From Pseudomonas sp. Fl4BN1 (GTDB taxonomy: Bacteria; Pseudomonadota; Gammaproteobacteria; Pseudomonadales; Pseudomonadaceae), in assembly GCF_009908285.1 (NCBI RefSeq), contig NZ_JAAARM010000002.1:186001-250000 (forward strand): a DNA stretch of 64,000 nt. The letters run 5' to 3'. Each line of letters starts with the position of its first letter. Position 1 is the first letter of the stretch. The notes beneath the pieces are model-generated. The model did no database searches and was not told the DNA's origin. It worked only from the letters and a program-made list of their open reading frames with translations. Both the position numbers and the translations under genes were made by a program. Of this stretch, positions 26,732 through 33,951 are shown piece by piece.

Positions 26732-27217
26732 TTAAGCCTGTCTCGCTTGCGGCTTGAGCCGCACGTAAAGGGTTTTATCGACCCGCGCCACCAAGGTGCC
26801 GGAGCCGTCGTGAATCTCCACCTGCAACTGCGGCAGGTACTTCTCGCCGCTGGCGGTCTGCCGGCGGATCTCATCCAGCAGCGCCTGATCGATGCTGAAC
26901 CGGGCAAACACCGGGCCCTTGCCCGGTGCAATGAAGTCGATGGCCGCGGCCTTGTCCCAGACGATGTAGTCGCGACCGAGGCTTTCCATCAACATCAGCA
27001 TGAAAAACGGGTCCACCATCGAATACAGGCTGCCGCCGAACTGGGTCCCGACATAGTTGCGGTTGTACCAGCCCAAGCCCATGGACACCTGGACTTCGCG
27101 GAAGTCCGCGCTGATGTACCGCACCCGCACACCGGCTCCCAGATAGGGTGGATACAGGCTCAGCAACCAGCGCAGCAGGCGTGCCTTGCCGACGCGCCGG
27201 GTCAACCAGTCACGCAT
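26732..27217 (-). CDS. DUF4442/hot-dog thioesterase-like protein
   Basis: 161 residues with a single hot-dog-like core: RVRYISADFREVQVSMGL, then GTQFGGSLYSMVDPFFMLML (the central helix region) and strands carrying VEIHDGSGTLVARVDKTLYV. It matches DUF4442 (YiiD C-terminal-like, thioesterase superfamily). The usual catalytic Asp/Glu of thioesterases is not obvious, so activity is uncertain. Its start overlaps the end of ubiH by 8 nt and its end is 3 nt from ubiI. This tight packing implies co-translation with the ubiquinone hydroxylases; a link to that pathway is inference. Confidence 0.75.
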   Translation of the reverse strand: MRDWLTRRVGKARLLRWLLSLYPPYLGAGVRVRYISADFREVQVSMGLGWYNRNYVGTQFGGSLYSMVDPFFMLMLMESLGRDYIVWDKAAAIDFIAPGKGPVFARFSIDQALLDEIRRQTASGEKYLPQLQVEIHDGSGTLVARVDKTLYVRLKPQARQA

Positions 27218-28397
27218 CCGGGCGGGTACCCAGGCCCATGGCCTGACGTGCAAACCAGCGTTTGGCCGGGGGCAGCAGATCCAGTCCAAGCAATCCCAAA
27301 TTGCGCCCCACGGACAACAGCGGTAGCTTGCTGCCGAACAGCCGCGTGACCTGATCGGAGAAGCCCACTGTCAGGTTCTGGTCCTGGCGTTGGCGCTCGC
27401 GATAGGCCTGCAGGACCGCAAAATCACCCGGAGGCTGCTCACTGGCCAACAAGGCATCCGCCAACGCCTGGGCATCACGCAGCGACAGGTTGAAACCCTG
27501 GCCGGCAATCGGGTGCAGGCTGTGGGCGGCGTTGCCCAGGACCACCAGATGCGGGCGTACCTGCTCTTCGGCTTCCACCAGGGACAGCGGATACAGGTGC
27601 CGGGCGCCCACTTGTTTCAGGGTCCCCAGGCGATAGCCGAACACACCCTGCAATTCGCTGAGGAAACTGCGCTCATCCAGGTCGGCCAGGCGCTGCGCAT
27701 CCATGCCCTGGCGGGTCCAGATCAGTGCGCAGCGATTTTCCGGCAACGGCAGCAGGGCCATCGGCCCATCATCGGTGAAGCGCTCGAAGGCCATACCGTT
27801 GTGGGCTTCGCTGGGGGTGATGTTGGCAATCAGCGCGCTCTGGTTGTAGGGACGGTTCTTGACCCCGATCCCCAGTTTTTCGCGCAAGCCGGAGCGGCCG
27901 CCGTCGGCGAGCACTGCCAGGTCGCACTCCAGAGTGGTTTCGTCATTGAGGGTCAGGCGATAGCCGCCTTCCAGCGGCTCCAGGCGGGTGACTTCAGCCG
28001 GGCAGCGCCAACTGATCACATCCTTGTCCAGGCCTTGCCACAGGCATTGGCCAAGCCAGGCGTTCTCCACCACATAACCCAGGGCTGGAACCCCCTCTTC
28101 CATGGCCGACAGGCGCGCAGTGGAAAACCGCCCGCGATCAGACACATGGATCTGCTTGATGGGCTCGGCGCGACGGGAGATTTCCTGCCACAACCCCAGG
28201 CGCTGGTAGATCTGCCGGGCACCGAAGGACAGGGCCGAAGAGCGCGAGTCGTAGCTGGGCTGGAAACTGTCGCCGGGGGCAAACGGCTCGATCAGCACGA
28301 TCTTCCAGCCACGGGCCTTGGCGCCGGCCTGCAGGGCCAAGGCCAAGCTGGCGCCTACCAGGCCGCCACCAATGATTGCCAGATTGACCCGGCTCAT
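27210..28397 (-). CDS. ubiH: 2-octaprenyl-6-methoxyphenol hydroxylase UbiH
   Basis: FAD-dependent monooxygenase of aerobic ubiquinone biosynthesis, 395 residues. NLAIIGGGLVGASLALAL is the N-terminal dinucleotide motif, LAVLADGGRSGLREKLG the middle motif, and VVLGNAAHSLHPIAGQGFNLS the C-terminal FAD motif (the GN in place of GD is normal for UbiH). Located directly behind pepP with a 4-nt overlap, the pepP-ubiH-ubiI order known from many gammaproteobacteria. Confidence 0.93.
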   Translation of the reverse strand: MSRVNLAIIGGGLVGASLALALQAGAKARGWKIVLIEPFAPGDSFQPSYDSRSSALSFGARQIYQRLGLWQEISRRAEPIKQIHVSDRGRFSTARLSAMEEGVPALGYVVENAWLGQCLWQGLDKDVISWRCPAEVTRLEPLEGGYRLTLNDETTLECDLAVLADGGRSGLREKLGIGVKNRPYNQSALIANITPSEAHNGMAFERFTDDGPMALLPLPENRCALIWTRQGMDAQRLADLDERSFLSELQGVFGYRLGTLKQVGARHLYPLSLVEAEEQVRPHLVVLGNAAHSLHPIAGQGFNLSLRDAQALADALLASEQPPGDFAVLQAYRERQRQDQNLTVGFSDQVTRLFGSKLPLLSVGRNLGLLGLDLLPPAKRWFARQAMGLGTRPDA

Positions 28398-29728
28398 AGC
28401 GCCTGGGTCCGGGCAGTGAGCATCAGTGCCTCGATCTCGGCGATCCGTTTCGGCACGCCGTCCGTCAGAATTTCACAGCCCTGCTTGGTCACTACCACGT
28501 CGTCCTCGATGCGCACGCCAATGCCGCGCCACTTCTTCGCTACTTGCTGGTTGCCCGGGGAGATATAGATGCCCGGCTCCACAGTCAGCGCCATGCCGAC
28601 CTCCAACACCCGCCACTCGCCGCCGACCTTGTATTCGCCGACGTCGTGCACATCCATGCCTAGCCAGTGTCCAGCACGGTGCATGTAGAACACCTTGTAG
28701 GCCTCGCTGGCAATCAGCTCATCGACATCGCCTTCCAGCAGGCCCAGGTCCACCAGGCCGGAGGTAATCACCCGTACCGTCGCCTCATGGGCCTGGTTCC
28801 AGTGCTTGTTCGGGGCGATCTCGGCAAAGGCGGCTTCCTGAGAAGCCAACACCAGTTCGTAGATCGCCTTCTGCTCGGGAGAGAACTTGCCATTGACCGG
28901 CCAGGTTCGGGTGATATCGCTGGCATAGCAGTCGATTTCACAACCGGCGTCGATCAGCACCAGGTCACCGTCCTTGAGCACGGCGTCATTCTGCTGATAG
29001 TGCAGGATGCAGCTGTTGCGCCCAGCCGCGACGATGGAGCCATAAGCCGGCATCTTCGCCCCGCCCTTGCGAAACTCGTAGTCCAGCTCGGCTTCCAGGC
29101 TGAACTCATGCAAACCGGCACGGCTGGCCTGCATCGCACGGATATGGGCCTGGGCGGAAATTCGCGCCGCTTCGCGCATCACCTTCACTTCTGCCGCCGA
29201 TTTATACAGGCGCATGTCATGCAGCAGATGATCCAGGGCAACGAATTCGTTCGGTGGCTGGGCGCCGAGGTGCGCTTTAGAGCGGATCACGTTGATCCAG
29301 TCCATCAGGTGGCGGTCGAATTCCGGGTTGCTGCCCATGGCCGAATAGACCCGGTCACGCCCCTCGATCAGGCCAGGGAGAATGTCGTCGATATCGGTGA
29401 TGGGGAACGCATCGTCCGCAGCATAGTCGCGGATCGCGCCTTCCTGTCCGGCCCGCAGGCCGTCCCAAAGCTCACGCTCGGCATTGCGCTCGCGACAGAA
29501 CAGCACGTACTCGCCATGCTCGCGCCCGGGCATCAGCACGATCACCGCCTGGGGCTCGGGGAAACCGCTGAGGTACTGGAAGTCGCTGTCCTGGCGGTAG
29601 ACGTGTTCCACATCGCGGTTGCGAATGGCCACGGCCGCCGCCGGCAGGATCGCGATACTGTTGGGCTCCATCTGCGCCATGAGTGCCTTGCGGCGACGGC
29701 TGTATTCCGCTTTCGGGATATGAATCAT
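28394..29728 (-). CDS. pepP: Xaa-Pro aminopeptidase PepP
   Basis: Dinuclear Mn-dependent peptidase (aminopeptidase P, M24B) releasing N-terminal residues before proline. 444 residues, as in E. coli AmpP (441). Metal ligands are visible: LIDAGCEIDCYASDITRTWP (two aspartates), HRAGHWLGMDVHDVG (histidine), LTVEPGIYI and RIEDDVVVT (glutamates). An N-terminal creatinase-like domain precedes. Second gene of the ygfB-pepP-ubiH-DUF4442-ubiI cluster. Confidence 0.94.
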   Translation of the reverse strand: MIHIPKAEYSRRRKALMAQMEPNSIAILPAAAVAIRNRDVEHVYRQDSDFQYLSGFPEPQAVIVLMPGREHGEYVLFCRERNAERELWDGLRAGQEGAIRDYAADDAFPITDIDDILPGLIEGRDRVYSAMGSNPEFDRHLMDWINVIRSKAHLGAQPPNEFVALDHLLHDMRLYKSAAEVKVMREAARISAQAHIRAMQASRAGLHEFSLEAELDYEFRKGGAKMPAYGSIVAAGRNSCILHYQQNDAVLKDGDLVLIDAGCEIDCYASDITRTWPVNGKFSPEQKAIYELVLASQEAAFAEIAPNKHWNQAHEATVRVITSGLVDLGLLEGDVDELIASEAYKVFYMHRAGHWLGMDVHDVGEYKVGGEWRVLEVGMALTVEPGIYISPGNQQVAKKWRGIGVRIEDDVVVTKQGCEILTDGVPKRIAEIEALMLTARTQAL

Positions 29729-29751
29729 GGGCAGATGCAGTTCCCTGTCAG

Positions 29752-30309
29752 TCAGTGCAGAGAAGGCTTGGCAGCCGGTGCAACGGTCTTGTTGGTTTCG
29801 GTGAACAGCAGCAACGGTGCGACCCGCAGGTACTCCATCACTTCCATGTAGTCGCCTTCACCGTCGTCGGATTCTTCCAACGCGTCCTGCACCTGGGCGA
29901 TAGCGGCAAGGTCCTGCAACACTTCCGTGGCCTCGACGCTCAAGGAGCTGCTGTCACGGGAGTTGAGGCCGAAACCGGCGAGGAACCCCTGGCACCACTG
30001 ACCCAGGGCCGCGGCACGTTCGGCCAGTGGCGCGTCATCGCTGGGCAGCAACAGGACCACGGTCATGTCGTCGCTGGTGAGCTCGCCCTTGACCATTTCC
30101 TGCAGGCCGATCAAGGCGTTGCGCACGTTGTCTTGCGGTTCGCCTTCGAGCAGTTCGGTGGCGTCCACCAGCCAACCATCGACCTCGAACCCGGCGCCGG
30201 CGCAACTGCGACCCAGCAACAGGCCGTGCAATTCGGCAGGAGAAACAGGATGACCACTGCTGCTGAGCAGGGTGGCGAAGGCGTTATACGGGGAATTCTG
30301 AATGGGCAT
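29752..30309 (-). CDS. ygfB: UPF0149 (YgfB) family protein
   Basis: 185-residue alpha-helical cytoplasmic protein of the YecA/YgfB (UPF0149) family; [15 protein letters not shown] and [11 protein letters not shown] are its typical helical segments. There is no C-terminal SEC-like zinc finger, consistent with YgfB rather than YecA. In P. aeruginosa the homologue influences expression of an ampDh3/prtN pathway and beta-lactam tolerance (family knowledge). First gene of the cluster, divergent from the TIGR02449 gene, with pepP 23 nt downstream. Confidence 0.9.
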   Translation of the reverse strand: MPIQNSPYNAFATLLSSSGHPVSPAELHGLLLGRSCAGAGFEVDGWLVDATELLEGEPQDNVRNALIGLQEMVKGELTSDDMTVVLLLPSDDAPLAERAAALGQWCQGFLAGFGLNSRDSSSLSVEATEVLQDLAAIAQVQDALEESDDGEGDYMEVMEYLRVAPLLLFTETNKTVAPAAKPSLH

Positions 30310-30544
30310 GGGCAGCTAGGCGCCAAGCGGCGCAATGTCTAGAATGAAGGCCTTGTATCGTAGGGCGTGTCATCATTCATTGCCAGCGCCGCGTTGTGCT
30401 TTGCGCCCCGTCACAACGGTCCGCGAGGCGTTGGGCGAATGACAGATTGCCGACCGGGCAGCGCCAGATGCGCCAGGACTGTTCAGCCCTTCCAGGCGCT
30501 GCTCAGCCAGTTGCCACTCATCAGACCAACTTCAGTGGGACACA
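30310..30544. promoter_or_regulatory. divergent promoter region ygfB / TIGR02449-zapA
   Basis: 235 bp between outward-facing genes that must contain both promoters. An open frame crosses it but has no recognisable product and poor starts. No operator identified. Confidence 0.4.
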
Positions 30545-30754
30545 ATGGAAGACACCGACCTGCACGCACTGATGGCCAGACTCGAACTGCTTATTACCCG
30601 GGTCGAGCAACTAAAGAGTCAAAACGCACTCTTATTAGCTCAGGAAAAGACCTGGCGCGAGGAACGCGCGCACCTCATTGAAAAAAACGAAATCGCCCGG
30701 CGTAAGGTCGAATCGATGATTTCGCGCCTCAAGGCCCTGGAGCAAGACTCATGA
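30545..30754 (+). CDS. TIGR02449-family small coiled-coil protein (ZapB-like)
   Basis: 69 residues, almost entirely a predicted coiled coil (LMARLELLITRVEQLKSQNALLLAQEKTW, heptad leucines), so probably an oligomeric cell-division accessory in the style of ZapB. It corresponds to the small gene that precedes zapA in pseudomonads. Its stop overlaps the zapA ATG by 4 nt, so the two are coupled. Function inferred from size, coiled coil and neighbour. Confidence 0.8.
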   Translation: MEDTDLHALMARLELLITRVEQLKSQNALLLAQEKTWREERAHLIEKNEIARRKVESMISRLKALEQDS

Positions 30755-31074
30755 GTTCAAGCAATAGCGTTACCGTGCAGATCCTCGACAAAGAGTATTC
30801 AATCATCTGTCCCCAGGAAGAGCGCAGCAACCTGGTGAGTGCAGCCCGCTACCTGGACGGCAAGATGCGCGAAATTCGCAGCAGCGGCAAAGTCATTGGC
30901 GCCGACCGCATTGCCGTCATGGCCGCCCTGAACATCACTCACGACCTGCTGCACCGTCAGGAGCGTCCGGATGTGCAGGCCAGTGCGACAACCCGCGAAC
31001 AAGTGCGGGATCTGCTGGATCGCGTTGACCTGGTTCTGGCCACTGATTCGGACACAAGCAAAGCTGATTCCTGA
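30751..31074 (+). CDS. zapA: cell division protein ZapA
   Basis: FtsZ-ring-associated protein promoting filament bundling, 107 residues, the usual size. Domain start NSVTVQILDKEYSIICPQEER, then LVSAARYLDGKMREIR and DRIAVMAALNITHDLL helices. C-terminal coiled coil. Directly upstream of the 6S RNA gene, the common zapA-ssrS-ygfA arrangement. Confidence 0.95.
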   Translation: MSSSNSVTVQILDKEYSIICPQEERSNLVSAARYLDGKMREIRSSGKVIGADRIAVMAALNITHDLLHRQERPDVQASATTREQVRDLLDRVDLVLATDSDTSKADS

Positions 31075-31086
31075 TCGAGGTTGCGG

Positions 31087-31092
31087 TATACT
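31087..31092 (+). promoter_or_regulatory. -10 box of the 6S RNA promoter
   Basis: TATACT, a close match to the sigma70 -10 hexamer, 7-12 nt before the expected 6S RNA 5' end. The -35 match is poor. Confidence 0.55.
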
Positions 31093-31098
31093 TCCGCC

Positions 31099-31280
31099 AC
31101 TCCCTGGGGTGCTTGCCAGTTGGCGATGTCCCTGAGCCGATTCGCACTACCCTGGAAGTTGCACGTTGGGCTGGTGTGCATGTCCGCTAGACGGAAAGCC
31201 TTAAAGCCTGCTGCATCTTCCGCCTTGAACTTTCGGGTTCAAGGGCTAAGTCGACAGCGGTTCGCCCGGGGAGCCTGAAT
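31099..31280 (+). ncRNA. ssrS: 6S RNA (SsrS)
   Basis: About 180-nt regulatory RNA that mimics an open promoter and sequesters sigma70 RNA polymerase. Identified by position between zapA and 5-formyltetrahydrofolate cyclo-ligase and by a closing stem: CTCCCTGGGG at 31100-31109 can pair with CCCGGGGAG at 31265-31273. A central region contains the expected open bubble flanks (CTTGAACTTTCGGGTTCAAG hairpin near 31225-31245). Ends are approximate. Confidence 0.9.
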
Positions 31281-31365
31281 TACCGACCAATGCCAGTTAT
31301 CCATGCTGGCGTTGGTTTTTCCGGGTAGGCTGTTCTGCCATATCCGACCTTGCATAGCCTCTTCC

Positions 31366-31971
31366 ATGACCGAACCTGCGCCGCTTTCCCGCCCGCAACT
31401 TCGACGCATGCTGCGTAAAGCCCGTCGCGCCCTGACATCAGCCCAACAACGCCAAGCTGCCCGCGGCCTGTACCGCCAACTGGCGCAGAATCCAGCGTTT
31501 CGCAGGGCGAAGCACCTGTCGCTGTATTTGCCTACCGATGGTGAGATCGATCCACGCCTGCTGCTGCGCGCCGCCCAGCGCCGGGGCAAGACCACCTACC
31601 TGCCGGTGCTCAGTGCCTGGCCACGAACCAAGATGGTCTTCCAGCGCATTCGACCGGGAGAAAAGCTGCGACCCAATCGTTTTCGCATCCTCGAACCCAG
31701 GGTCAATGCTGCACGGCAACGCAAGGTCTGGGCTTTGGACCTGGTGCTCCTGCCACTGGTGGGATTCGATGAACAAGGCGGACGCCTGGGAATGGGCGGC
31801 GGTTTCTATGACCGCAGCCTGGCCTATCTCGCGCGGCGCAAGAGCTGGCGCAAGCCAAAGCTGTTGGGGCTGGCTCATGAATGCCAGAAAGTCGAAAGAC
31901 TGGATCAGGCCAGCTGGGATGTGCCGTTGCACGGCACCGTGACTGATCAGGGGTGGTACTTCAGCCGATAG
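31366..31971 (+). CDS. 5-formyltetrahydrofolate cyclo-ligase (5-FCL)
   Basis: ATP-dependent conversion of 5-formyl-THF to 5,10-methenyl-THF, salvaging the folate formed by serine hydroxymethyltransferase side activity. 201 residues. Family motifs: LSLYLPTDGEIDPR, then LVLLPLVGFDEQGGRLGMGGGFYDRSLAY, the phosphate/folate-binding glycine-rich loop. Follows ssrS as in most gammaproteobacteria. Chosen ATG (31366) starts TEPAPLSRPQLRRMLRKARR; the longer frame to 31303 overlaps the 6S end region and is unlikely. Confidence 0.93.
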   Translation: MTEPAPLSRPQLRRMLRKARRALTSAQQRQAARGLYRQLAQNPAFRRAKHLSLYLPTDGEIDPRLLLRAAQRRGKTTYLPVLSAWPRTKMVFQRIRPGEKLRPNRFRILEPRVNAARQRKVWALDLVLLPLVGFDEQGGRLGMGGGFYDRSLAYLARRKSWRKPKLLGLAHECQKVERLDQASWDVPLHGTVTDQGWYFSR

Positions 31972-32004
31972 GCGCAACATCCAAACCGCGGCGCCAGGCC
32001 TGGC

Positions 32005-32154
32005 TCAACGCTTAAACGGTTGCGGCTGCTGTTGGGCGATCTCGATCGGCGCATCGGTCTTGTTGGACCACAAGCTTTGGGCATAACCGGTGGTCACCAC
32101 GCCCAAACCGAACAAAATAACCAAAATCCATAGTAAATCCGGTTGGCGTTTCAT
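32005..32154 (-). CDS. 49-residue single-span membrane peptide
   Basis: Small protein: MKRQPDLLWILVILFGLGVV... with one hydrophobic segment (about residues 7-25) and a polar C-terminal tail (DAPIEIAQQQPQPFKR). The start at 32154 is supported by a GAGGGGGGG ribosome-binding stretch 5-10 nt upstream; the longer frame above it has no such support. No named homologue recognised, but small membrane peptides at this place between 5-FCL and the EVE gene are seen in pseudomonads. Function unknown. Confidence 0.65.
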   Translation of the reverse strand: MKRQPDLLWILVILFGLGVVTTGYAQSLWSNKTDAPIEIAQQQPQPFKR

Positions 32155-32283
32155 CGATTGCCCCCCCTCAGGCAAATCACACACGATGACAGCAGCGGGT
32201 TCCATAACAGGCCGTGCAGCAGCGTCAAGCTTAAAATCCCGGCATTCTGCGATAACGTGAACCGACACGCAAACGCTGACGTC

Positions 32284-32298
32284 AACCGACCGTCGGTT
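32284..32298. promoter_or_regulatory. operator-like palindrome
   Basis: AACCGAC-C-GTCGGTT: two perfect 7-bp arms and a 1-nt centre, in the divergent space between the 49-residue peptide gene and the EVE gene, next to a promoter-like TTGTCATAAAAT. The binding factor is unknown. Confidence 0.4.
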
Positions 32299-32351
32299 TG
32301 TCATAAAATTGCCCGACAACCTGCCCAATCACCCTTTGGAGGGGAAGAAAG

Positions 32352-32801
32352 ATGGCCTATTGGCTGATGAAGTCCGAGCCGGATGAACTCTCGATCGAGG
32401 GTCTGCAGCAACTCGGCCAAGCCCGCTGGGATGGGGTACGCAACTACCAGGCACGCAACTTCCTGCGTGCCATGGCGGTCGGCGACGAGTTCTTTTTCTA
32501 CCACTCCAGTTGCCCGGAACCGGGTATCGCCGGCATAGGCCGAATTATCCAGGCGGCCTACCCGGACCCTACTGCCCTGGAACCTGACAGCGTCTATTTC
32601 GACCCCAAGTCCAGCGCCGAGAAGAATGCCTGGAGCGCCATCGACGTGGCCCATGTGGAAACCTTCGACAAGGTCCTGCGCCTGGATTACCTCAAGCAGC
32701 AAACCGCACTCGCCGAGATGCCCCTGGTGCAAAAAGGCAGTCGCCTGTCGGTCATGCCGGTCACCGCAGATCAGTGGGCGGCGGTGCTCGCCCTGCGCTG
32801 A
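32352..32801 (+). CDS. EVE-domain protein (thymocyte nuclear protein 1-like)
   Basis: 149-residue single-domain PUA-superfamily protein; MAYWLMKSEPDELSIEGL and WDGVRNYQARNFLRAM are the conserved EVE segments, and the aromatic cage residues are in GVRNYQ and FFYHSS. EVE domains bind modified bases in nucleic acids (family knowledge). A GGAGGGGAAG ribosome site precedes the ATG. Monocistronic on the plus strand. Confidence 0.92.
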   Translation: MAYWLMKSEPDELSIEGLQQLGQARWDGVRNYQARNFLRAMAVGDEFFFYHSSCPEPGIAGIGRIIQAAYPDPTALEPDSVYFDPKSSAEKNAWSAIDVAHVETFDKVLRLDYLKQQTALAEMPLVQKGSRLSVMPVTADQWAAVLALR

Positions 32802-32985
32802 GCGCTAAGCCCCATACGCCGTGGCCTGGCAACCGGCACGGCGCCGACTCCAGGTTTTTTTGCCCTGATCGTCATGCAGCTTGCGGACAATAGGTTTAGG
32901 CTTGCCCCTTTCATTTGACGAGCATCAAGCTGCCAAAAGCCTTGATCCGTCAAACTAGGATGCTATAGCCGCAGGACGCAGATAC

Positions 32986-33951
32986 ATGTCGACGAACCAC
33001 CGTTCTTCCCGTCTTTTCGCTGTCTCCCTCTTGATTCTGTTGCTCGCCGCGGGTGGCTTTGGCTACTGGAAATCCCTGCGGGATCGCCTGCCCGAAGGGC
33101 TGAGCATGGGCAATGGGCGGCTCGAAGCCACCGAGGTACAGATCGCCAGCAAAATCCCCGGGCGCCTGGCGGAAGTACGGGTCAATGAAGGCGACAAGGT
33201 ACTCCAGGGCCAGTTGCTGGCACGCATGGATACCCGGACCCTCGAAGCCCAGCGCAATCAGGCCGAGGCCGAAGTAGTGCGAACCCGGGAAAACCTGTCC
33301 GCGGCACAAGCCAACGTGCAGTTGCGCCAGAGCGAACTGCTCCTGGCCAATCAGGAACTCAAGCGCTCCCAGGAGCTGTTCAGACGCGGCTTCGCCAGCC
33401 AGCAGATCATTGACCAGCAACAGGCTCGACTGAACACCGGCAATGCTGCGGTACTGGCGGCCCAAGCCCAGGTCGCTGCGGTCAAGGCGGCTATCGGCGC
33501 CGCCCAGGCCCAAGTTGCCCAGCTCACCAGTGAGATCGACGACAGCAGCCTGCGAGCCCCCATCGACGGTATTATCCAACTGCGCCTGGCCGAGCCCGGC
33601 GAAGTACTGGGGGCTGGCGGTCGGGTCCTGTTGCTGATCGACCCCAACGACCAGTACATGAACCTCTACCTGCCGGCCTCGGTCACTGGGCGCCTGACAG
33701 TTGGCGATGAGTCGCGGATTCTCCTCGATGCCCTGCCCAACCAGCCGCTGCCGGCGAAGATCAGCTTCGTCGCAGCCAAATCCCAATTCACCCCTAAAGA
33801 GGTGGAAACCCGGGACGAGCGCCAAAAGCTGGTGTTCCGGGTCAAGGTGCGCCTGACCCAACCCGCGTCCGTGCCCCAGGCCAAGCCGGGAATGCCCGGT
33901 GCCGGTTATGTGCGCACCGCTCCCGTGGACTGGCCGGCTAACCTGAAATGA
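32986..33951 (+). CDS. HlyD-family periplasmic adaptor (YhiI/YbhG-like)
   Basis: Membrane fusion protein of an ABC export system, 321 residues. N-terminal membrane anchor (about 9-27), a lipoyl half-motif (NGRLEATEVQIASKIPGRLAEVRV), a long helical hairpin (about 90-190; alanine- and glutamine-rich), and a second lipoyl half plus beta-barrel (LRAPIDGIIQLRLAEPGEVL). First gene of a translationally overlapping trio with the fused ABC protein (4-nt overlap) and permease. Such trios export drugs or unidentified small molecules. Confidence 0.9.
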   Translation: MSTNHRSSRLFAVSLLILLLAAGGFGYWKSLRDRLPEGLSMGNGRLEATEVQIASKIPGRLAEVRVNEGDKVLQGQLLARMDTRTLEAQRNQAEAEVVRTRENLSAAQANVQLRQSELLLANQELKRSQELFRRGFASQQIIDQQQARLNTGNAAVLAAQAQVAAVKAAIGAAQAQVAQLTSEIDDSSLRAPIDGIIQLRLAEPGEVLGAGGRVLLLIDPNDQYMNLYLPASVTGRLTVGDESRILLDALPNQPLPAKISFVAAKSQFTPKEVETRDERQKLVFRVKVRLTQPASVPQAKPGMPGAGYVRTAPVDWPANLK

